64,000 nucleotides of DNA from Sedimentitalea xiamensis (lineage in GTDB: Bacteria; Pseudomonadota; Alphaproteobacteria; Rhodobacterales; Rhodobacteraceae), in contig NZ_JASNJE010000011.1 in assembly GCF_030164465.1 (NCBI RefSeq), positions 51,003 through 115,002 on the forward strand, in the 5' to 3' direction. Of the stretch, positions 50,767 to 59,954 are shown piece by piece; position 1 is the stretch's first letter, and every line of letters begins with the position of its first letter. A program made the position numbers and the translations under genes. The notes below the pieces were generated by a model that was given only the letters and a program-made list of their open reading frames with translations, did no database searches and had not been told where the DNA came from.

Positions 50767-51735
50767 CTACCAGCCGAGCCGATGGATCAGGTGGGTTCCG
50801 TCCAGCCCCCGGAGCGGGGTGGCGACAGGGGCGGAAAAGGTGAAATCGGCACTGTCGCCCACCATCGCGCGGGTCACGTCGGAGAGGCAGATCTCGCCGG
50901 CGCCGGTCTGGGCGGTGATGCGGGCGGCCTTGTTCACGACGGTGCCGAAGAAATCGCCCTCCGCTTGCACCACGTCACCGGTATGCAGGCCGATCCGCAG
51001 GCCGAGGCGGGGTTCGGCGTCTTGCCGGGCGAGGCCGGTCTGGATCGCGCGGGCGGCGGTGAGGGCGGCGCGGGCCGAGGGGAAGCTCGACAGGGTGCCG
51101 TCGCCCAGCGATTTCACGAACTGGCCGCCATGGGATTCGACGATCCCGCGCAGCTGCGCGAAGTGATCGGCGATCAGGGCGGACCACGCCCGGTCGCCGA
51201 TGGCGGCGGCCAGAACCGTCGAATCGACGATGTCGGTGAACATGACCGAGGCCAGCCCTTCGCGCTGGGTCAGGGACAGGTCTTGCCGCGCGGCATCCAG
51301 TAGGGCCTGAATAGCGGAGTGGTTATACCCGATTGTTTCGAGGTTGGGCATTGGAATCGAGGCGTGGCGATGGATGATCTTCCAGCTTCCGTCTTCGAGC
51401 GTATAGACGAGCGTAGTGTGAAACGTGATCGGTTTGGGCCGGTTCTCGAACCAGAACCTGTGCGCGGAAAAGGCCCAGCCGACCTCGTGGCTTTCAAAGG
51501 CGTTGGCCCAAAGTTCCTCTCGTTTCAGGATATTCGGGACTTCTCTGAAATGGTTGCCAACGGCCCGCCGCACGGCAGAACCAATCCAGGTCTCGCCCTC
51601 GGCGCTGCCGATGAACTGAAGATGGTCGCTTGTGGACAGGAAATTTTGTAACTCTCTGTCCTTGCGGCTGATAAGTGCATTAAACCAGCGCCGCGACACA
51701 GCCAGTAATTCCGGAGAGGCGCGGATCTCAGGCAT
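50767..51735 (-). CDS. Class III adenylate cyclase with N-terminal SnoaL-like domain
   Basis: A 322-residue protein. Residues 1-130 look like a SnoaL/NTF2-type cone (RRWFNALISRKDRELQNFL, GSWKIIHRHASIPMP). Residues 160-322 are a class III cyclase domain with metal-binding Asp168 (FTDIVDST) and Asp212 (SLGDGTLSSF), and Lys208 in the adenine-specifying position. It would make cAMP in the cytosol, with the cone domain as a likely ligand sensor. Sampled N-terminal-domain blocks are 50-62% GC, lower than the catalytic half, so the sensor may have been swapped in. Its start abuts the stop of the UPF0173 gene. Confidence 0.87.
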   Translation of the reverse strand: MPEIRASPELLAVSRRWFNALISRKDRELQNFLSTSDHLQFIGSAEGETWIGSAVRRAVGNHFREVPNILKREELWANAFESHEVGWAFSAHRFWFENRPKPITFHTTLVYTLEDGSWKIIHRHASIPMPNLETIGYNHSAIQALLDAARQDLSLTQREGLASVMFTDIVDSTVLAAAIGDRAWSALIADHFAQLRGIVESHGGQFVKSLGDGTLSSFPSARAALTAARAIQTGLARQDAEPRLGLRIGLHTGDVVQAEGDFFGTVVNKAARITAQTGAGEICLSDVTRAMVGDSADFTFSAPVATPLRGLDGTHLIHRLGW

Positions 51736-52428
51736 CTAGATCTCGATCGGTTCCAGCACCTGCGGTTCGATCACGTTCACGCCGGGCAGGGCGTCCACGA
51801 GCGTCTGCGCCGATTGTTCGAGGATCGGGAAGGTGCGGTAATGGCAGGGGATCAGGGTCCGGAAGTTGAAATAGCGGTTCGCGGCATAGGCGGTCTTGGC
51901 CATGTCCATGGTGAAATGCCCGCCGGCGGAGAGGATGCCGATATCGGGTTTGTAATAGTCGCCGAACCAGTCCATGTCGGCCATGATGTCGGTGTCGCCC
52001 GAGACATAGACCGTGTGGCCTTCGGCGGCGATCATGTAGCCGACTTCGGAGCCGCCGGTGCGCAGGCCCTCGGGGGTAGAGAAGGTCGAACTGTGCTGCG
52101 CCGTCACCATCGAGATGCGCGCGCCGCCGGGATCGACGGTGCCGCCCTTGTTGAAACCGATGGTCTGGATGCCTTCGGTTTCCCCCCAGAACCCCATCAG
52201 ATCGTATTGCCCGATGACCGGAACGCCCAGCTTTTTCGTCAGCGGCAGCACATCGACCACGTGGTCGAAATGCGCGTGGGTCAGCAGGATATGGGTCGCC
52301 CCGGCGATGGCTTCGTCGTGGCGGTCTTCGGGCAGCATCGGGTTGCCGGTCAGCCAGGGGTCGAGCAGCAGAACCAGGTCGCCGGTTTCGATGCGGAAAC
52401 TGCCGTGTCCGAGCCAGGTGATTTTCAT
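51736..52428 (-). CDS. UPF0173-family metal-dependent hydrolase (metallo-beta-lactamase fold)
   Basis: A 230-residue MBL-fold hydrolase: MKITWLGHGSFRIETG, the first metal motif HAHFDH at residues 51-56, YVSGDTDIMADM and HYRTFPIL carrying further metal ligands. It is cytosolic and of unknown physiological substrate; the UPF0173 subgroup is widely conserved. GGAGGACC four bases before the ATG fixes the start. The cyclase gene follows immediately with no gap. Confidence 0.92.
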   Translation of the reverse strand: MKITWLGHGSFRIETGDLVLLLDPWLTGNPMLPEDRHDEAIAGATHILLTHAHFDHVVDVLPLTKKLGVPVIGQYDLMGFWGETEGIQTIGFNKGGTVDPGGARISMVTAQHSSTFSTPEGLRTGGSEVGYMIAAEGHTVYVSGDTDIMADMDWFGDYYKPDIGILSAGGHFTMDMAKTAYAANRYFNFRTLIPCHYRTFPILEQSAQTLVDALPGVNVIEPQVLEPIEI

Positions 52429-52563
52429 GGGGTCCTCCGTTGTCTTTGGTCCCGACCCTAGCACCGGGACGAGAAAAATCCATCGCGCGGATTCGCGAAT
52501 GTCCAATGGACCCGGACCGCGCGATCGCTTAGGGCTGAGGCGTGGCCGCAGCGGGGGATCGGG

Positions 52564-53751
52564 GTGCAGACGAAATATCGTGTCGTCATCGGCGGATGCC
52601 TGATCCAGTTCACGGTGATCGGGCTGCTGTTTTCCTTTGGTTTGCTGATCAAGGCGCTGGAGGTCGAGTACGGCTGGTCCCGGACGCTGATGTCGGCCTG
52701 CACCTCGGTTGCGTTTCTCGGAATGGGCATTCTCGCGATGGTGGTCGGGCCGCTGAGCGACCGGCTGGGGCCGCGGCGGGTGCTTCTGGTGTCGGGGGCC
52801 GCGTATGGCGCCGGGTTCGTGCTGATGTCCCAGGTCGGCGCCCCATGGCAGCTGTTCCTGCTGTTTGCAACGCTGATCCCGCTGGGGCTGGGGTCGCATG
52901 ACGTGGTGACCCTGTCCACGGTGGCGCGGTGGTTCGAGGGCCGGCGCGGGATGATGACCGCCGTGGTGAAGGTGGGCACGGCGCTGGGCCAGATTCTGGT
53001 GCCGCCGATGGCGGCGGTGCTGATCGTGGCGCTGGGCTGGCGCGGCGCGGTCGTGGTGCTGGGTCTGGCGGCCCTTGCGGTGCTGCTTGCCGCGGCGCTG
53101 ATGATGGAGCATCCGGGCGCGCCGGAGGGGCGGGCCGCCCGTGGCCCCGGCGTCGGCGCGGATTTTTCCCAGGCCCGCCGGTCGCGGTCGTTCTGGACCC
53201 TGTGCGCGGTGCAGTTCCTGACCTTTGTGACCGTGATGACCATCCCGCTGCACCTGCCGGTCTATGGCATGGATCTGGGCATGACGCCGCCGGCGGCGGC
53301 GGCCTTGCTGTCGGTTGTCGGCGGGGCCAGCATTCTGGGCCGCTTGACGGTCGGGCGGCTGCTGGACCTGATCGGGGGGCGCAACGCCTTCGCGGGCTGT
53401 TATCTGGCGCTGATCGCGAGCCTGGCCGGATTCGCCGCCACCGAGGCGCCGGGGCTGCTCTACCCGGTTGTCGCGGTTTACGGTTTTGCCCATGGCGGGC
53501 TGTTCGTCGTGGTGTCGCCGACGGTGGCCGAATATTACGGGATGCGGGCGCATGGCGCGATCTTTGGCGCGATCCTGTTCTTCGGCACGCTCGGCGGGTC
53601 GATCGGCCCGGTGCTGGCCGGGGCGATTTTCGACGCCACCGGCGCCTATGCCATGGCGTTCCGGGCGCTTCTGGTCCTGGCGGTTCTGGGCCTGGTGCTG
53701 ATCTTTTCGCTGCCGAGCCGGCAAGCCGCGGCGGAGCAGCCGCTGGCCTGA
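52564..53751 (+). CDS. MFS transporter (monocarboxylate/OFA-like)
   Basis: A 395-residue major facilitator with twelve predicted helices and the loop-2/3 motif GPLSDRLGPRRVLLVSG. AEYYGMRAHGAIFGAILFFGTLGGSIGP in helix 11 (quoted in part: AEYYGMRAHGAIFGA) is typical of the oxalate-formate/monocarboxylate porter group. The start is GTG 52564 after a GGGGGATCGGG stretch. The substrate is not determined. It converges on the VOC-family gene with only six bases between the stops. Confidence 0.88.
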   Translation: MQTKYRVVIGGCLIQFTVIGLLFSFGLLIKALEVEYGWSRTLMSACTSVAFLGMGILAMVVGPLSDRLGPRRVLLVSGAAYGAGFVLMSQVGAPWQLFLLFATLIPLGLGSHDVVTLSTVARWFEGRRGMMTAVVKVGTALGQILVPPMAAVLIVALGWRGAVVVLGLAALAVLLAAALMMEHPGAPEGRAARGPGVGADFSQARRSRSFWTLCAVQFLTFVTVMTIPLHLPVYGMDLGMTPPAAAALLSVVGGASILGRLTVGRLLDLIGGRNAFAGCYLALIASLAGFAATEAPGLLYPVVAVYGFAHGGLFVVVSPTVAEYYGMRAHGAIFGAILFFGTLGGSIGPVLAGAIFDATGAYAMAFRALLVLAVLGLVLIFSLPSRQAAAEQPLA

Positions 53752-53757
53752 GGCCCG

Positions 53758-54168
53758 TCAGTCTGCCGCGACCTGGTGCACCTCGATCACGTTGCCGTCC
53801 GGGTCGTAGAAGAAGATCTGGTGCCAGCCCGCCACGGCCCTGTTGCCCCAGTCCGAATAGGGCACGCCCTGCGAGTCCAGATGCGCCTTGAAGGCGGCGA
53901 TGTCGTCGGTACGGTAGGCGATATGGCCGTGGCTGACCGGATTGACGATCTGGCCGGTGGAAAACCCGGCGCGGACGTCGCGCTGGGCGAGATGGGTCTG
54001 GACCCGTCCGTCGGTGACGAAGGCCACGTCCCCGGCATAGCCCTTTTCCTTTTCCAGCACCGGCAGACCGCCGGATTCGCGGTCAAGCCCGAGCACGTCG
54101 CGATAGAAGGCATCCATGCGCGGCACGTTTTCGGTGCACAGGTTGATGTGGTGCAGGGTCAGTTTCAT
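53758..54168 (-). CDS. VOC (glyoxalase/bleomycin-resistance) family protein
   Basis: A 136-residue protein of two beta-alpha-beta-beta-beta modules: LTLHHINLCTENVPRMDAFYRDVLGL with the first metal His, and GHIAYRTDDIAAFKAHLDSQGV followed by FYDPDGNVIEVHQV with the Glu ligand. It is a metal-dependent lyase, dioxygenase or binding protein; the substrate is unknown. It is transcribed alone and divergent from gatC. Confidence 0.9.
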   Translation of the reverse strand: MKLTLHHINLCTENVPRMDAFYRDVLGLDRESGGLPVLEKEKGYAGDVAFVTDGRVQTHLAQRDVRAGFSTGQIVNPVSHGHIAYRTDDIAAFKAHLDSQGVPYSDWGNRAVAGWHQIFFYDPDGNVIEVHQVAAD

Positions 54169-54295
54169 CGGGCGCTCCGCGGTTTGGCCGGTTCTGTCCG
54201 ACTTGACCCCAGTTGCCGCCGCTGCACAAGCCCGCGCCCCTTGCGACAGGGGCGCGACAGCGATAAACGCCCCTTGTCACAGCACGAGGAACCCT

Positions 54296-54583
54296 ATGTC
54301 GATTGATCAGAACACCGCCGCACGGGTGGCAAAGCTGGCCCGGATCAAGGTCGAGGAGGCGGCGCTGCCGGCGCTGGCCTCGGAATTCAACACGATCCTG
54401 GGGTTCATCGAGCAGTTGAACGAGGTCGACGTGGACGGGGTGGAGCCGATGACCTCGGTCACGCCGATGCGGCTGAAGCGGCGGGCCGACGTGGTGACGG
54501 ACGGCAACCGGCAGGCGGCGGTTCTGTCCAACGCGCCGGATGCGCGCGAAGGGTTTTTCGCGGTGCCGAAGGTGGTGGAATGA
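54296..54583 (+). CDS. gatC: Aspartyl/glutamyl-tRNA amidotransferase subunit C
   Basis: A 95-residue Gat[41 protein letters not shown] and the end [14 protein letters not shown]. GatC wraps around the GatA-GatB interface and stabilises the transamidosome. The ATG at 54296 has GAGGA seven bases upstream. It overlaps gatA by one base when gatA starts at 54583. Confidence 0.95.
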   Translation: MSIDQNTAARVAKLARIKVEEAALPALASEFNTILGFIEQLNEVDVDGVEPMTSVTPMRLKRRADVVTDGNRQAAVLSNAPDAREGFFAVPKVVE

Positions 54584-56070
54584 TGAGCGATCTGAACAAG
54601 CTGGGACTGGCGGCGGCGCGGGATGCGCTGCGCGCGGGGGAAACCACATCGGTGGAGCTGACCGAAGCCTGCCTGGCCGCCATCGACGCGGCGGACGGGC
54701 TGAACGCCTTTGTGCACAAGACGCCGGAGATCGCGCTGGAGCGCGCGGCGGCGGCGGATGCGCGGATCCGGGCGGGCGACGCGCCGGGCATGTGCGGGCT
54801 GCCGATCGGGATCAAGGACCTGTTCTGCACCAAGGGCGTGCCGAGCCAGGCGGGGAGCCGCATCCTGGAAGGGTTTCTGCCGGAATACGAATCCACCGTG
54901 AGCCAGCAACTGGCCGACGCGGGCGCGGTGATGCTGGGCAAGCTGAACATGGACGAATTCGCCATGGGCAGCTCCAACGAGACCAGCACCTATGGCAACG
55001 CGGTCAGCCCCTGGCGGCGCGGCAACGACGAGGCGGCGCTGACGCCGGGCGGTTCCTCGGGCGGTTCAGCGGCGGCGGTGGCGGCCGACCTGTGCCTGGC
55101 GGCGACCGGCACCGATACCGGCGGTTCGATCCGTCAGCCGGCGGCCTTTACCGGCACCGTGGGGATCAAGCCGACTTACGGGCGCTGTTCGCGCTGGGGG
55201 ATCGTGGCCTTCGCTTCTTCGCTCGATCAGGCGGGGCCGATGACGAAATCGGTGCGCGATGCGGCGATCATGCTGGGCGCGATGGCCGGGCATGATCCGA
55301 AGGACAGCACCAGCGCCGACTTGGCCGTTCCGGATTTCGAGGCGATGCTGACCGGCGACATCCGGGGCAAGAAGATCGGCATTCCGCGCGAATACCGGAT
55401 GGACGGGATGCCCGACGAGATCGAGGCGCTGTGGACGCAGGGCGCCGACATGCTGCGTGACGCGGGGGCCGAGATCGTCGATATCAGCCTGCCGCACACG
55501 AAATACGCGCTGCCCGCCTATTACGTGATCGCCCCGGCGGAAGCGTCGAGCAACCTCGCCCGCTATGACGGGGTGCGTTATGGCCACCGGGCCAAGCTGG
55601 CGCAGGGTGACGGCATCACCGAGATGTATGAGAAGACCCGCGCCGAAGGCTTCGGCCCCGAGGTGCAGCGCCGTGTCATGATCGGCACCTATGTGTTGTC
55701 CGCCGGATTCTACGACGCCTATTACAACCGGGCGCGGCGGGTGCGGACGCTGATCAAGAAGGATTTCGAGGATGTGTTCGCACAAGGGATCGACGCGATC
55801 CTGACCCCGGCGACGCCCTCGGCGGCCTTTGGCCTTGGTGAGATGACCGAGGCGGATCCGGTGCAGATGTATCTGAACGACGTGTTCACGGTGACGGTGA
55901 ACCTGGCCGGGCTGCCGGGAATTTCGGTGCCGGCGGGTCTGGACCGGCAGGGGTTGCCGCTGGGGTTGCAGCTGATCGGGCGCCCCTGGGAGGAGGGCGA
56001 CCTGCTGAACACCGCCTATGCGCTGGAAGGCGCGGTGGGGTTTGTGGCCAAGCCGGCCCGATGGTGGTAG
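54583..56070 (+). CDS. gatA: Aspartyl/glutamyl-tRNA amidotransferase subunit A
   Basis: A 495-residue amidase-signature enzyme that releases ammonia from glutamine for GatB. The Ser-cisSer-Lys triad is Lys78 (GIKDLF), Ser158 (TPGGSSGGS) and Ser182 ([11 protein letters not shown]). I use ATG 54583 (MSDLNKLGL); an ATG one codon earlier at 54580 overlaps the gatC stop as ATGA and is equally possible. gatB is 52 kb away. Confidence 0.97.
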   Translation: MSDLNKLGLAAARDALRAGETTSVELTEACLAAIDAADGLNAFVHKTPEIALERAAAADARIRAGDAPGMCGLPIGIKDLFCTKGVPSQAGSRILEGFLPEYESTVSQQLADAGAVMLGKLNMDEFAMGSSNETSTYGNAVSPWRRGNDEAALTPGGSSGGSAAAVAADLCLAATGTDTGGSIRQPAAFTGTVGIKPTYGRCSRWGIVAFASSLDQAGPMTKSVRDAAIMLGAMAGHDPKDSTSADLAVPDFEAMLTGDIRGKKIGIPREYRMDGMPDEIEALWTQGADMLRDAGAEIVDISLPHTKYALPAYYVIAPAEASSNLARYDGVRYGHRAKLAQGDGITEMYEKTRAEGFGPEVQRRVMIGTYVLSAGFYDAYYNRARRVRTLIKKDFEDVFAQGIDAILTPATPSAAFGLGEMTEADPVQMYLNDVFTVTVNLAGLPGISVPAGLDRQGLPLGLQLIGRPWEEGDLLNTAYALEGAVGFVAKPARWW

Positions 56071-56110
56071 GACTCGCCCGATCCCGCGGCAGAGATGAAA
56101 GGCGGCGAAG

Positions 56111-56884
56111 ATGCGAAATTTCATCCCGGTGACATTGGCTCTCGGACTGTCCCTGGCGGCGCTTGCGGCCTGTGCGCCGCGGATGCCCGACAGCGCGGCC
56201 GGGGCCGGGTTCGGCTCCGAGGCGGATGCGATGCGGGCGCGCGAACTGGAACTGGCGGGCGGACCCGCCACCATCGAGCGGCTGGCCCCGCCGCAGGCGC
56301 TGTCGAGCGAGACCCTGCCGCCGGCGCAGCCGGGCGACCCGCTGCGTTTTCCCGGCAGCGCCGCGACGGCGCAGAGCGGCGGAACCGGCGATGACATCGC
56401 CGCGCAGACCGCCGCCGTCCTGGCCGCGTCCTCGTCGACGGGGGCCGCCCCGGCCGCTTCGGCGGGCACGCCGTCGGTGGTGACGGCGGACAGCGGGTTG
56501 TCGGCGGAGAACGATTTCGCCGCGGTGTCCGGAACCCGCACCATCGAGGGCGACGCGGCGCTGATCGAGAGCAACCGGTCGCAATACCAGGTCGTGCAGC
56601 CGACCGCGGTGCCGGATCGCGGCGACGCGGCGCAGCCCAATATCGTCGCCTTCGCGCTGGCCACGTCCCATCCGGTCGGCACCCGGGTCTACAGCCGCAG
56701 CGGCGTCAACCTGGCGGGCAAGGCGGAACGCAACTGCCGCACGTTTTCATCCGCCGACCTGGCGCAGATCGAGTTCCTGTCGCGCGGCGGGCCGGAAAAC
56801 GACCGGGCCGGGCTCGACCCGGATGGCGACGGCTACGCCTGCGGCTGGGATCCGTCCCGGTTCCGGACCGCGGTCCGGAACTGA
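56111..56884 (+). CDS. Lipoprotein with C-terminal excalibur-like calcium motif
   Basis: A 257-residue lipoprotein. The signal and lipobox LSLAALAAC put Cys21 at the mature N-terminus. A long low-complexity Ala/Ser/Gly region (about 80-150) follows, and the last 45 residues contain NCRTFSSADLAQ and DPDGDGYACGWDP, the Asp-x-Asp-x-Asp-Gly loop with flanking cysteines of the excalibur domain. It probably sits in the outer membrane or periplasm and binds calcium; the role is unknown. It is followed by an amidase gene 20 bp on, so a cell-envelope role is likely. Confidence 0.85.
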   Translation: MRNFIPVTLALGLSLAALAACAPRMPDSAAGAGFGSEADAMRARELELAGGPATIERLAPPQALSSETLPPAQPGDPLRFPGSAATAQSGGTGDDIAAQTAAVLAASSSTGAAPAASAGTPSVVTADSGLSAENDFAAVSGTRTIEGDAALIESNRSQYQVVQPTAVPDRGDAAQPNIVAFALATSHPVGTRVYSRSGVNLAGKAERNCRTFSSADLAQIEFLSRGGPENDRAGLDPDGDGYACGWDPSRFRTAVRN

Positions 56885-56904
56885 GCGGCGCCGGGCGGAT
56901 CGGG

Positions 56905-57570
56905 GTGCGCTGGCGCCCATCACCCAATTTCGGACCCCGGCGCGACGGGCTGCGGCCTGAGCTGATCGTCCTGCATTACACCGCGATGGAGACCGCGGAG
57001 GCGGCGCTGGCGCGTCTCTGCGACCCGGCGGCGGAGGTTTCGGCGCATTACCTGATCGCCGGAGACGGCCGCGTCTGGCAGATGGTGCGCGAGGAGATGC
57101 GCGCCTGGCATGCCGGGGCGGGGGCGTGGCGCGGGCGGGGAGACGTGAATTCGCGCTCGATCGGGATCGAGCTGGACAATCGCGGCACGCATCCCTTCGC
57201 CGAGCCGCAGATGGCGGCGCTGGAGGCGCTGCTGCCGCAGGTGATGGCGCGCTGGTCGATCGGCCCGGAAGGGGTGATCGGCCATTCCGACATGGCGCCG
57301 GCGCGCAAGTTCGATCCGGGGCCGAGGTTCGACTGGTCGCGGCTGGCGCGGCGGGGGCTGGCGGTCTGGCCCGAGGCGGGGCAGGCGGGCGATTTCGCGC
57401 GGGACGCGGCGCGGTTCGGCTATCCGGTCGAGGACGAGGCGGCGCTGCTGGCGGCCTTTCGCGCAAGGTTCCGGCCGCAGGCGACCGGGCCGGCCGGTGC
57501 CGCCGACCGGGCGATGATGGCCGATCTGGCGGCGCGGTTTGGCGTTGACCGGACGGGAGAGAGCGCCTAG
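56905..57570 (+). CDS. N-acetylmuramoyl-L-alanine amidase (amidase_2/AmpD type)
   Basis: A 221-residue zinc amidase: first zinc His24 in IVLHYTAM, AHYLIAGDGRVWQMV, RAWHAGAGAW, SIGIELDN and the second zinc site GHSDMAPARKFDPGPRF. There is no signal peptide, so it probably acts in the cytosol on recycled muropeptides, as AmpD does. GTG 56905 is the start (GATCGGG upstream). It ends ten bases before the RNase P RNA. Confidence 0.92.
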   Translation: MRWRPSPNFGPRRDGLRPELIVLHYTAMETAEAALARLCDPAAEVSAHYLIAGDGRVWQMVREEMRAWHAGAGAWRGRGDVNSRSIGIELDNRGTHPFAEPQMAALEALLPQVMARWSIGPEGVIGHSDMAPARKFDPGPRFDWSRLARRGLAVWPEAGQAGDFARDAARFGYPVEDEAALLAAFRARFRPQATGPAGAADRAMMADLAARFGVDRTGESA

Positions 57571-57579
57571 ATCGCAGGA

Positions 57580-58025
57580 GCGCGGAGAGCCGGATGGCCG
57601 CTGGCGCCGCGAGGCGCGAGAGGAAAGTCCGGACTCCACAAGGCAACGGTGCCGGCCAACGGCCGGGCAGGGATCGGCGGGGAAACCCGCCGGGAACCTG
57701 ACGGACAGCGCCACAGAGAACAGACCGCCCGTCGGACCGGAGGTTCGCCAAAGGAGCATCCGCACGGGTCAGGGTGAAACGGTGGGGTAAGAGCCCACCG
57801 CGCCGCTGGCAACAGGGGCGGCACGGCAAGCCCCACCGGGAGCAATGCCGAATAGGACCCCCGCGCGGGCTGGTCCCTTCGGGGATACCGCCGCTGGATC
57901 CGCCTTGGTCGAGAGGGGTCGGGTTGGCAGCTTGAGGGTTGCGGCGACGCAGCCCCTAGAGGAATGGTCATCGAACGGCGGGGCGACCCGCCGGGAACAG
58001 AATCCGGCTTACAGGCTCTCCGCGC
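57580..58025 (+). ncRNA. rnpB: RNase P RNA (class A, alphaproteobacterial)
   Basis: The catalytic RNA of RNase P, which matures tRNA 5' ends. The 5' universal block GAGGAAAGTCCGGACTCC is at about 57620-57637. The 3' block ACAGAATCCGGCTTACAGG (about 57998-58016) contains the P4 strand. The ends are fixed by a perfect 12-bp P1 helix: GCGCGGAGAGCC (57580-57591) pairs with GGCTCTCCGCGC (58014-58025). GGTAAGAGCCCACCGCGCC marks the P9-P11 specificity region. Length is about 446 nt. Confidence 0.95.
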
Positions 58026-58138
58026 GTATTTTCCGGCGCCCGTGCCGTGACGCTGCGCGTCAAAACGCGCCATCGGGTCAAATCCCCTGTTGACTCGGAG
58101 TGCTGCGTGGGTACAAGCGCAGCTTCATATGAATTCGT

Positions 58139-58158
58139 CGAAAGGCCAGGGCCTTTCG
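58139..58158 (+). promoter_or_regulatory. Leader hairpin upstream of rpmG
   Basis: Perfect 9-bp arms CGAAAGGCC and GGCCTTTCG with a two-base gap end 16 bases before the rpmG ATG, just upstream of its GGAGA SD. It could be a small terminator for upstream read-through or a translational control element of the rpmG leader; no T-run follows. Confidence 0.5.
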
Positions 58159-58174
58159 TTGCAGGAGAGACAAG

Positions 58175-58342
58175 ATGGCGAAGCCGACCACAATCAAGAT
58201 CCGCCTGAACTCGACCGCAGGCACCGGCCATTTCTATGTGACCAAGAAAAATGCGCGCACCATGACGGAAAAGATGGTCGTTCGCAAATATGACCCGGTT
58301 GTTCGCAAGCACGTCGAGTACAAGGAAGGCAAGATCAAGTAA
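58175..58342 (+). CDS. rpmG: 50S ribosomal protein L33
   Basis: A 55-residue protein, [20 protein letters not shown] followed by [20 protein letters not shown] and ending KEGKIK. This is the cysteine-free (zinc-independent) L33 found in alphaproteobacteria. SD GGAGA eight bases before ATG 58175. A strong terminator follows its stop at 58368-58396. Confidence 0.97.
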   Translation: MAKPTTIKIRLNSTAGTGHFYVTKKNARTMTEKMVVRKYDPVVRKHVEYKEGKIK

Positions 58343-58367
58343 TCGGTCTTTCGATTGCTCGACCCGG

Positions 58368-58396
58368 AAAAGGCCACGCGGCGCGCGTGGCCTTTT
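58368..58396 (+). terminator. Rho-independent terminator after rpmG
   Basis: AAAAGGCCACGCG (58368-58380) pairs perfectly with CGCGTGGCCTTTT (58384-58396) around a three-base loop and ends in T4. The symmetric A/T ends make it potentially bidirectional. Confidence 0.85.
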
Positions 58397-58434
58397 GCGT
58401 CGTGCGCAGGGGATGACAGGGGGAACGCCCGCGG

Positions 58435-59121
58435 ATGCCCAAGGACGGACATTACAACACCCGCACCGGATGGCTGCGGGCGGCGATCCTGGGGGCCAAC
58501 GACGGGCTGGTATCCACCGCGAGCCTGCTGGTCGGGGTGATCGCGGCCGGGTCCGGCCATGGCGGCGTGCTGCTGGCCGGGTTCGCCGGGCTGACCGCGG
58601 GCGCGTTTTCGATGGCGGCGGGCGAATATGTTTCCGTCTCGGCGCAGGCCGACAGCGAAGCCGCCGACCTGGCGCGCGAATTGCAGGCGTTGCAGGACGA
58701 TCCCGATTACGAACTGGACGAGCTGGCGCAGGGACTCCAGGCGCGCGGCGTTTCGCCGGATCTCGCGGCGCGGGTGGCGCATGAGATGACCGAGCATGAC
58801 GCGCTGGACGCGCATGCGCGCGAGGAGCTGGGATTCACCGAGACGAGCGCCGGCGATCCGTTGCAGGCCGCCTGGGCCTCGGCGCTGAGCTTTGCCGTCG
58901 GGGGCGCTTTGCCGGTCCTGGCGGCGATCCTCGCGCCGTCCGGCGTCGGCATTCCGGCGGTGGCGGTGGTTTCGCTGGTGGCGCTGATGCTGCTGGGGGC
59001 CTCCGGCGCCTGGCTGGGGGGCGCCCCGGTCCGGGCGGCGGTGCTGCGGGTGCTGTTCTGGGGCAGCCTCGCGATGGCGGTCACGGCCGGCGTCGGCCAT
59101 CTCTTCGGTCCGCTGGTCTGA
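58435..59121 (+). CDS. VIT/CCC1-family Fe/Mn transporter
   Basis: A 228-residue membrane protein with five helices and the VIT1 family signature AAILGANDGLVSTASLLVG and GAFSMAAGEYVSVSAQAD. A cytoplasmic Glu/Asp-rich segment (about 75-135, including EMTEHDALDAHAREELG) corresponds to the metal-binding insertion of this family. It exports or sequesters iron or manganese. It begins 38 bp after the rpmG terminator and is followed by a strong bidirectional terminator. Confidence 0.9.
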   Translation: MPKDGHYNTRTGWLRAAILGANDGLVSTASLLVGVIAAGSGHGGVLLAGFAGLTAGAFSMAAGEYVSVSAQADSEAADLARELQALQDDPDYELDELAQGLQARGVSPDLAARVAHEMTEHDALDAHAREELGFTETSAGDPLQAAWASALSFAVGGALPVLAAILAPSGVGIPAVAVVSLVALMLLGASGAWLGGAPVRAAVLRVLFWGSLAMAVTAGVGHLFGPLV

Positions 59122-59154
59122 CGGGGCCGCACCGCAGGGCGGGCGGGCAAAGAA

Positions 59155-59183
59155 AAAGGGCCGGTCGCGAGGACCGGCCCTTT
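59155..59183. terminator. Bidirectional terminator between VIT and Bax1 genes
   Basis: AAAGGGCCGGTC (59155-59166) pairs with GACCGGCCCTTT (59172-59183) around a five-base loop, with A-rich sequence before and T3 after. It lies between convergent genes and can serve both. Confidence 0.85.
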
Positions 59184-59204
59184 GGCGTTCGGATCAGCGC
59201 CGGC

Positions 59205-59954
59205 TTATTCGCGGTTGCCGAAAAGCTGGAGCAGGAACATGAACATGTTGATGAAGTCGAGATAGAGCGTCAGCGCGCCCATGATCGCGGACTTGCCCAT
59301 CCATTCCGCATCGCCATGCGCGGCGTGCTGGAGGTAGTCGGTCTTGATTTTCTGGGTGTCATAGGCGGTCAGCCCGGCGAAGATCAGCACGCCCAGGATC
59401 GAGATCGCGAACATCATCGCCGGCGATTGCAGGAAGATGTTGACCACCATCGCCACGAGCAGGCCGATCACGCCCATGATCAGGAACGATCCCCAGGCGG
59501 AGATGTCTTTCTTGGTCGTGTAGCCCCAGAGCGACAGGCCGGCAAAGGCGATCGAGGTGATTAGGAAGACCTGCGCGATCGAGTAGCCGGTGAAGGCGAC
59601 GAAGATCCAGGCCATCGACAGGCCCATGACCGAGGCGAAGGCGTAGAAGAACAGCTGCGCGCCGGCGACGGACAGCCTGTTGATGGCGGCGCCGAAGGCA
59701 AAGACCATGATCAGCGGCGCGAACATCACGATCCAGCCGAGGATGTTCGGCGACAGCGTGACCGGGTCGCGGAAAATGCCCAGCAGCGCCGGGCTGGTGC
59801 CGACGGCCCAGGCGACGATGAAGGTCAGCAGGGTGCCCACGGACATCGTCGCGTAGACCTTGTTCATATGGGCGCGCAGGCCCTCGTCGAACGCGGCGGC
59901 GCGCGTTCCGGCCGCCGCCCGGCCCGTCATGTGAGTCGTGTCGAATTCAGCCAT
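59205..59954 (-). CDS. Bax inhibitor-1/YccA family membrane protein
   Basis: A 249-residue integral membrane protein with seven helices (first after a polar 30-residue N-terminus; others include GWIVMFAPLIMVFAFG and YAFASVMGLSMAWIFV). The last segment GALTLYLDFINMFMFLLQLFGNRE carries the family end motif LYLDFINLFLxLL. Relatives (YbhL, YccA) are linked to FtsH or calcium leak, but function here is unknown. It is transcribed alone toward a shared terminator. Confidence 0.94.
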   Translation of the reverse strand: MAEFDTTHMTGRAAAGTRAAAFDEGLRAHMNKVYATMSVGTLLTFIVAWAVGTSPALLGIFRDPVTLSPNILGWIVMFAPLIMVFAFGAAINRLSVAGAQLFFYAFASVMGLSMAWIFVAFTGYSIAQVFLITSIAFAGLSLWGYTTKKDISAWGSFLIMGVIGLLVAMVVNIFLQSPAMMFAISILGVLIFAGLTAYDTQKIKTDYLQHAAHGDAEWMGKSAIMGALTLYLDFINMFMFLLQLFGNRE

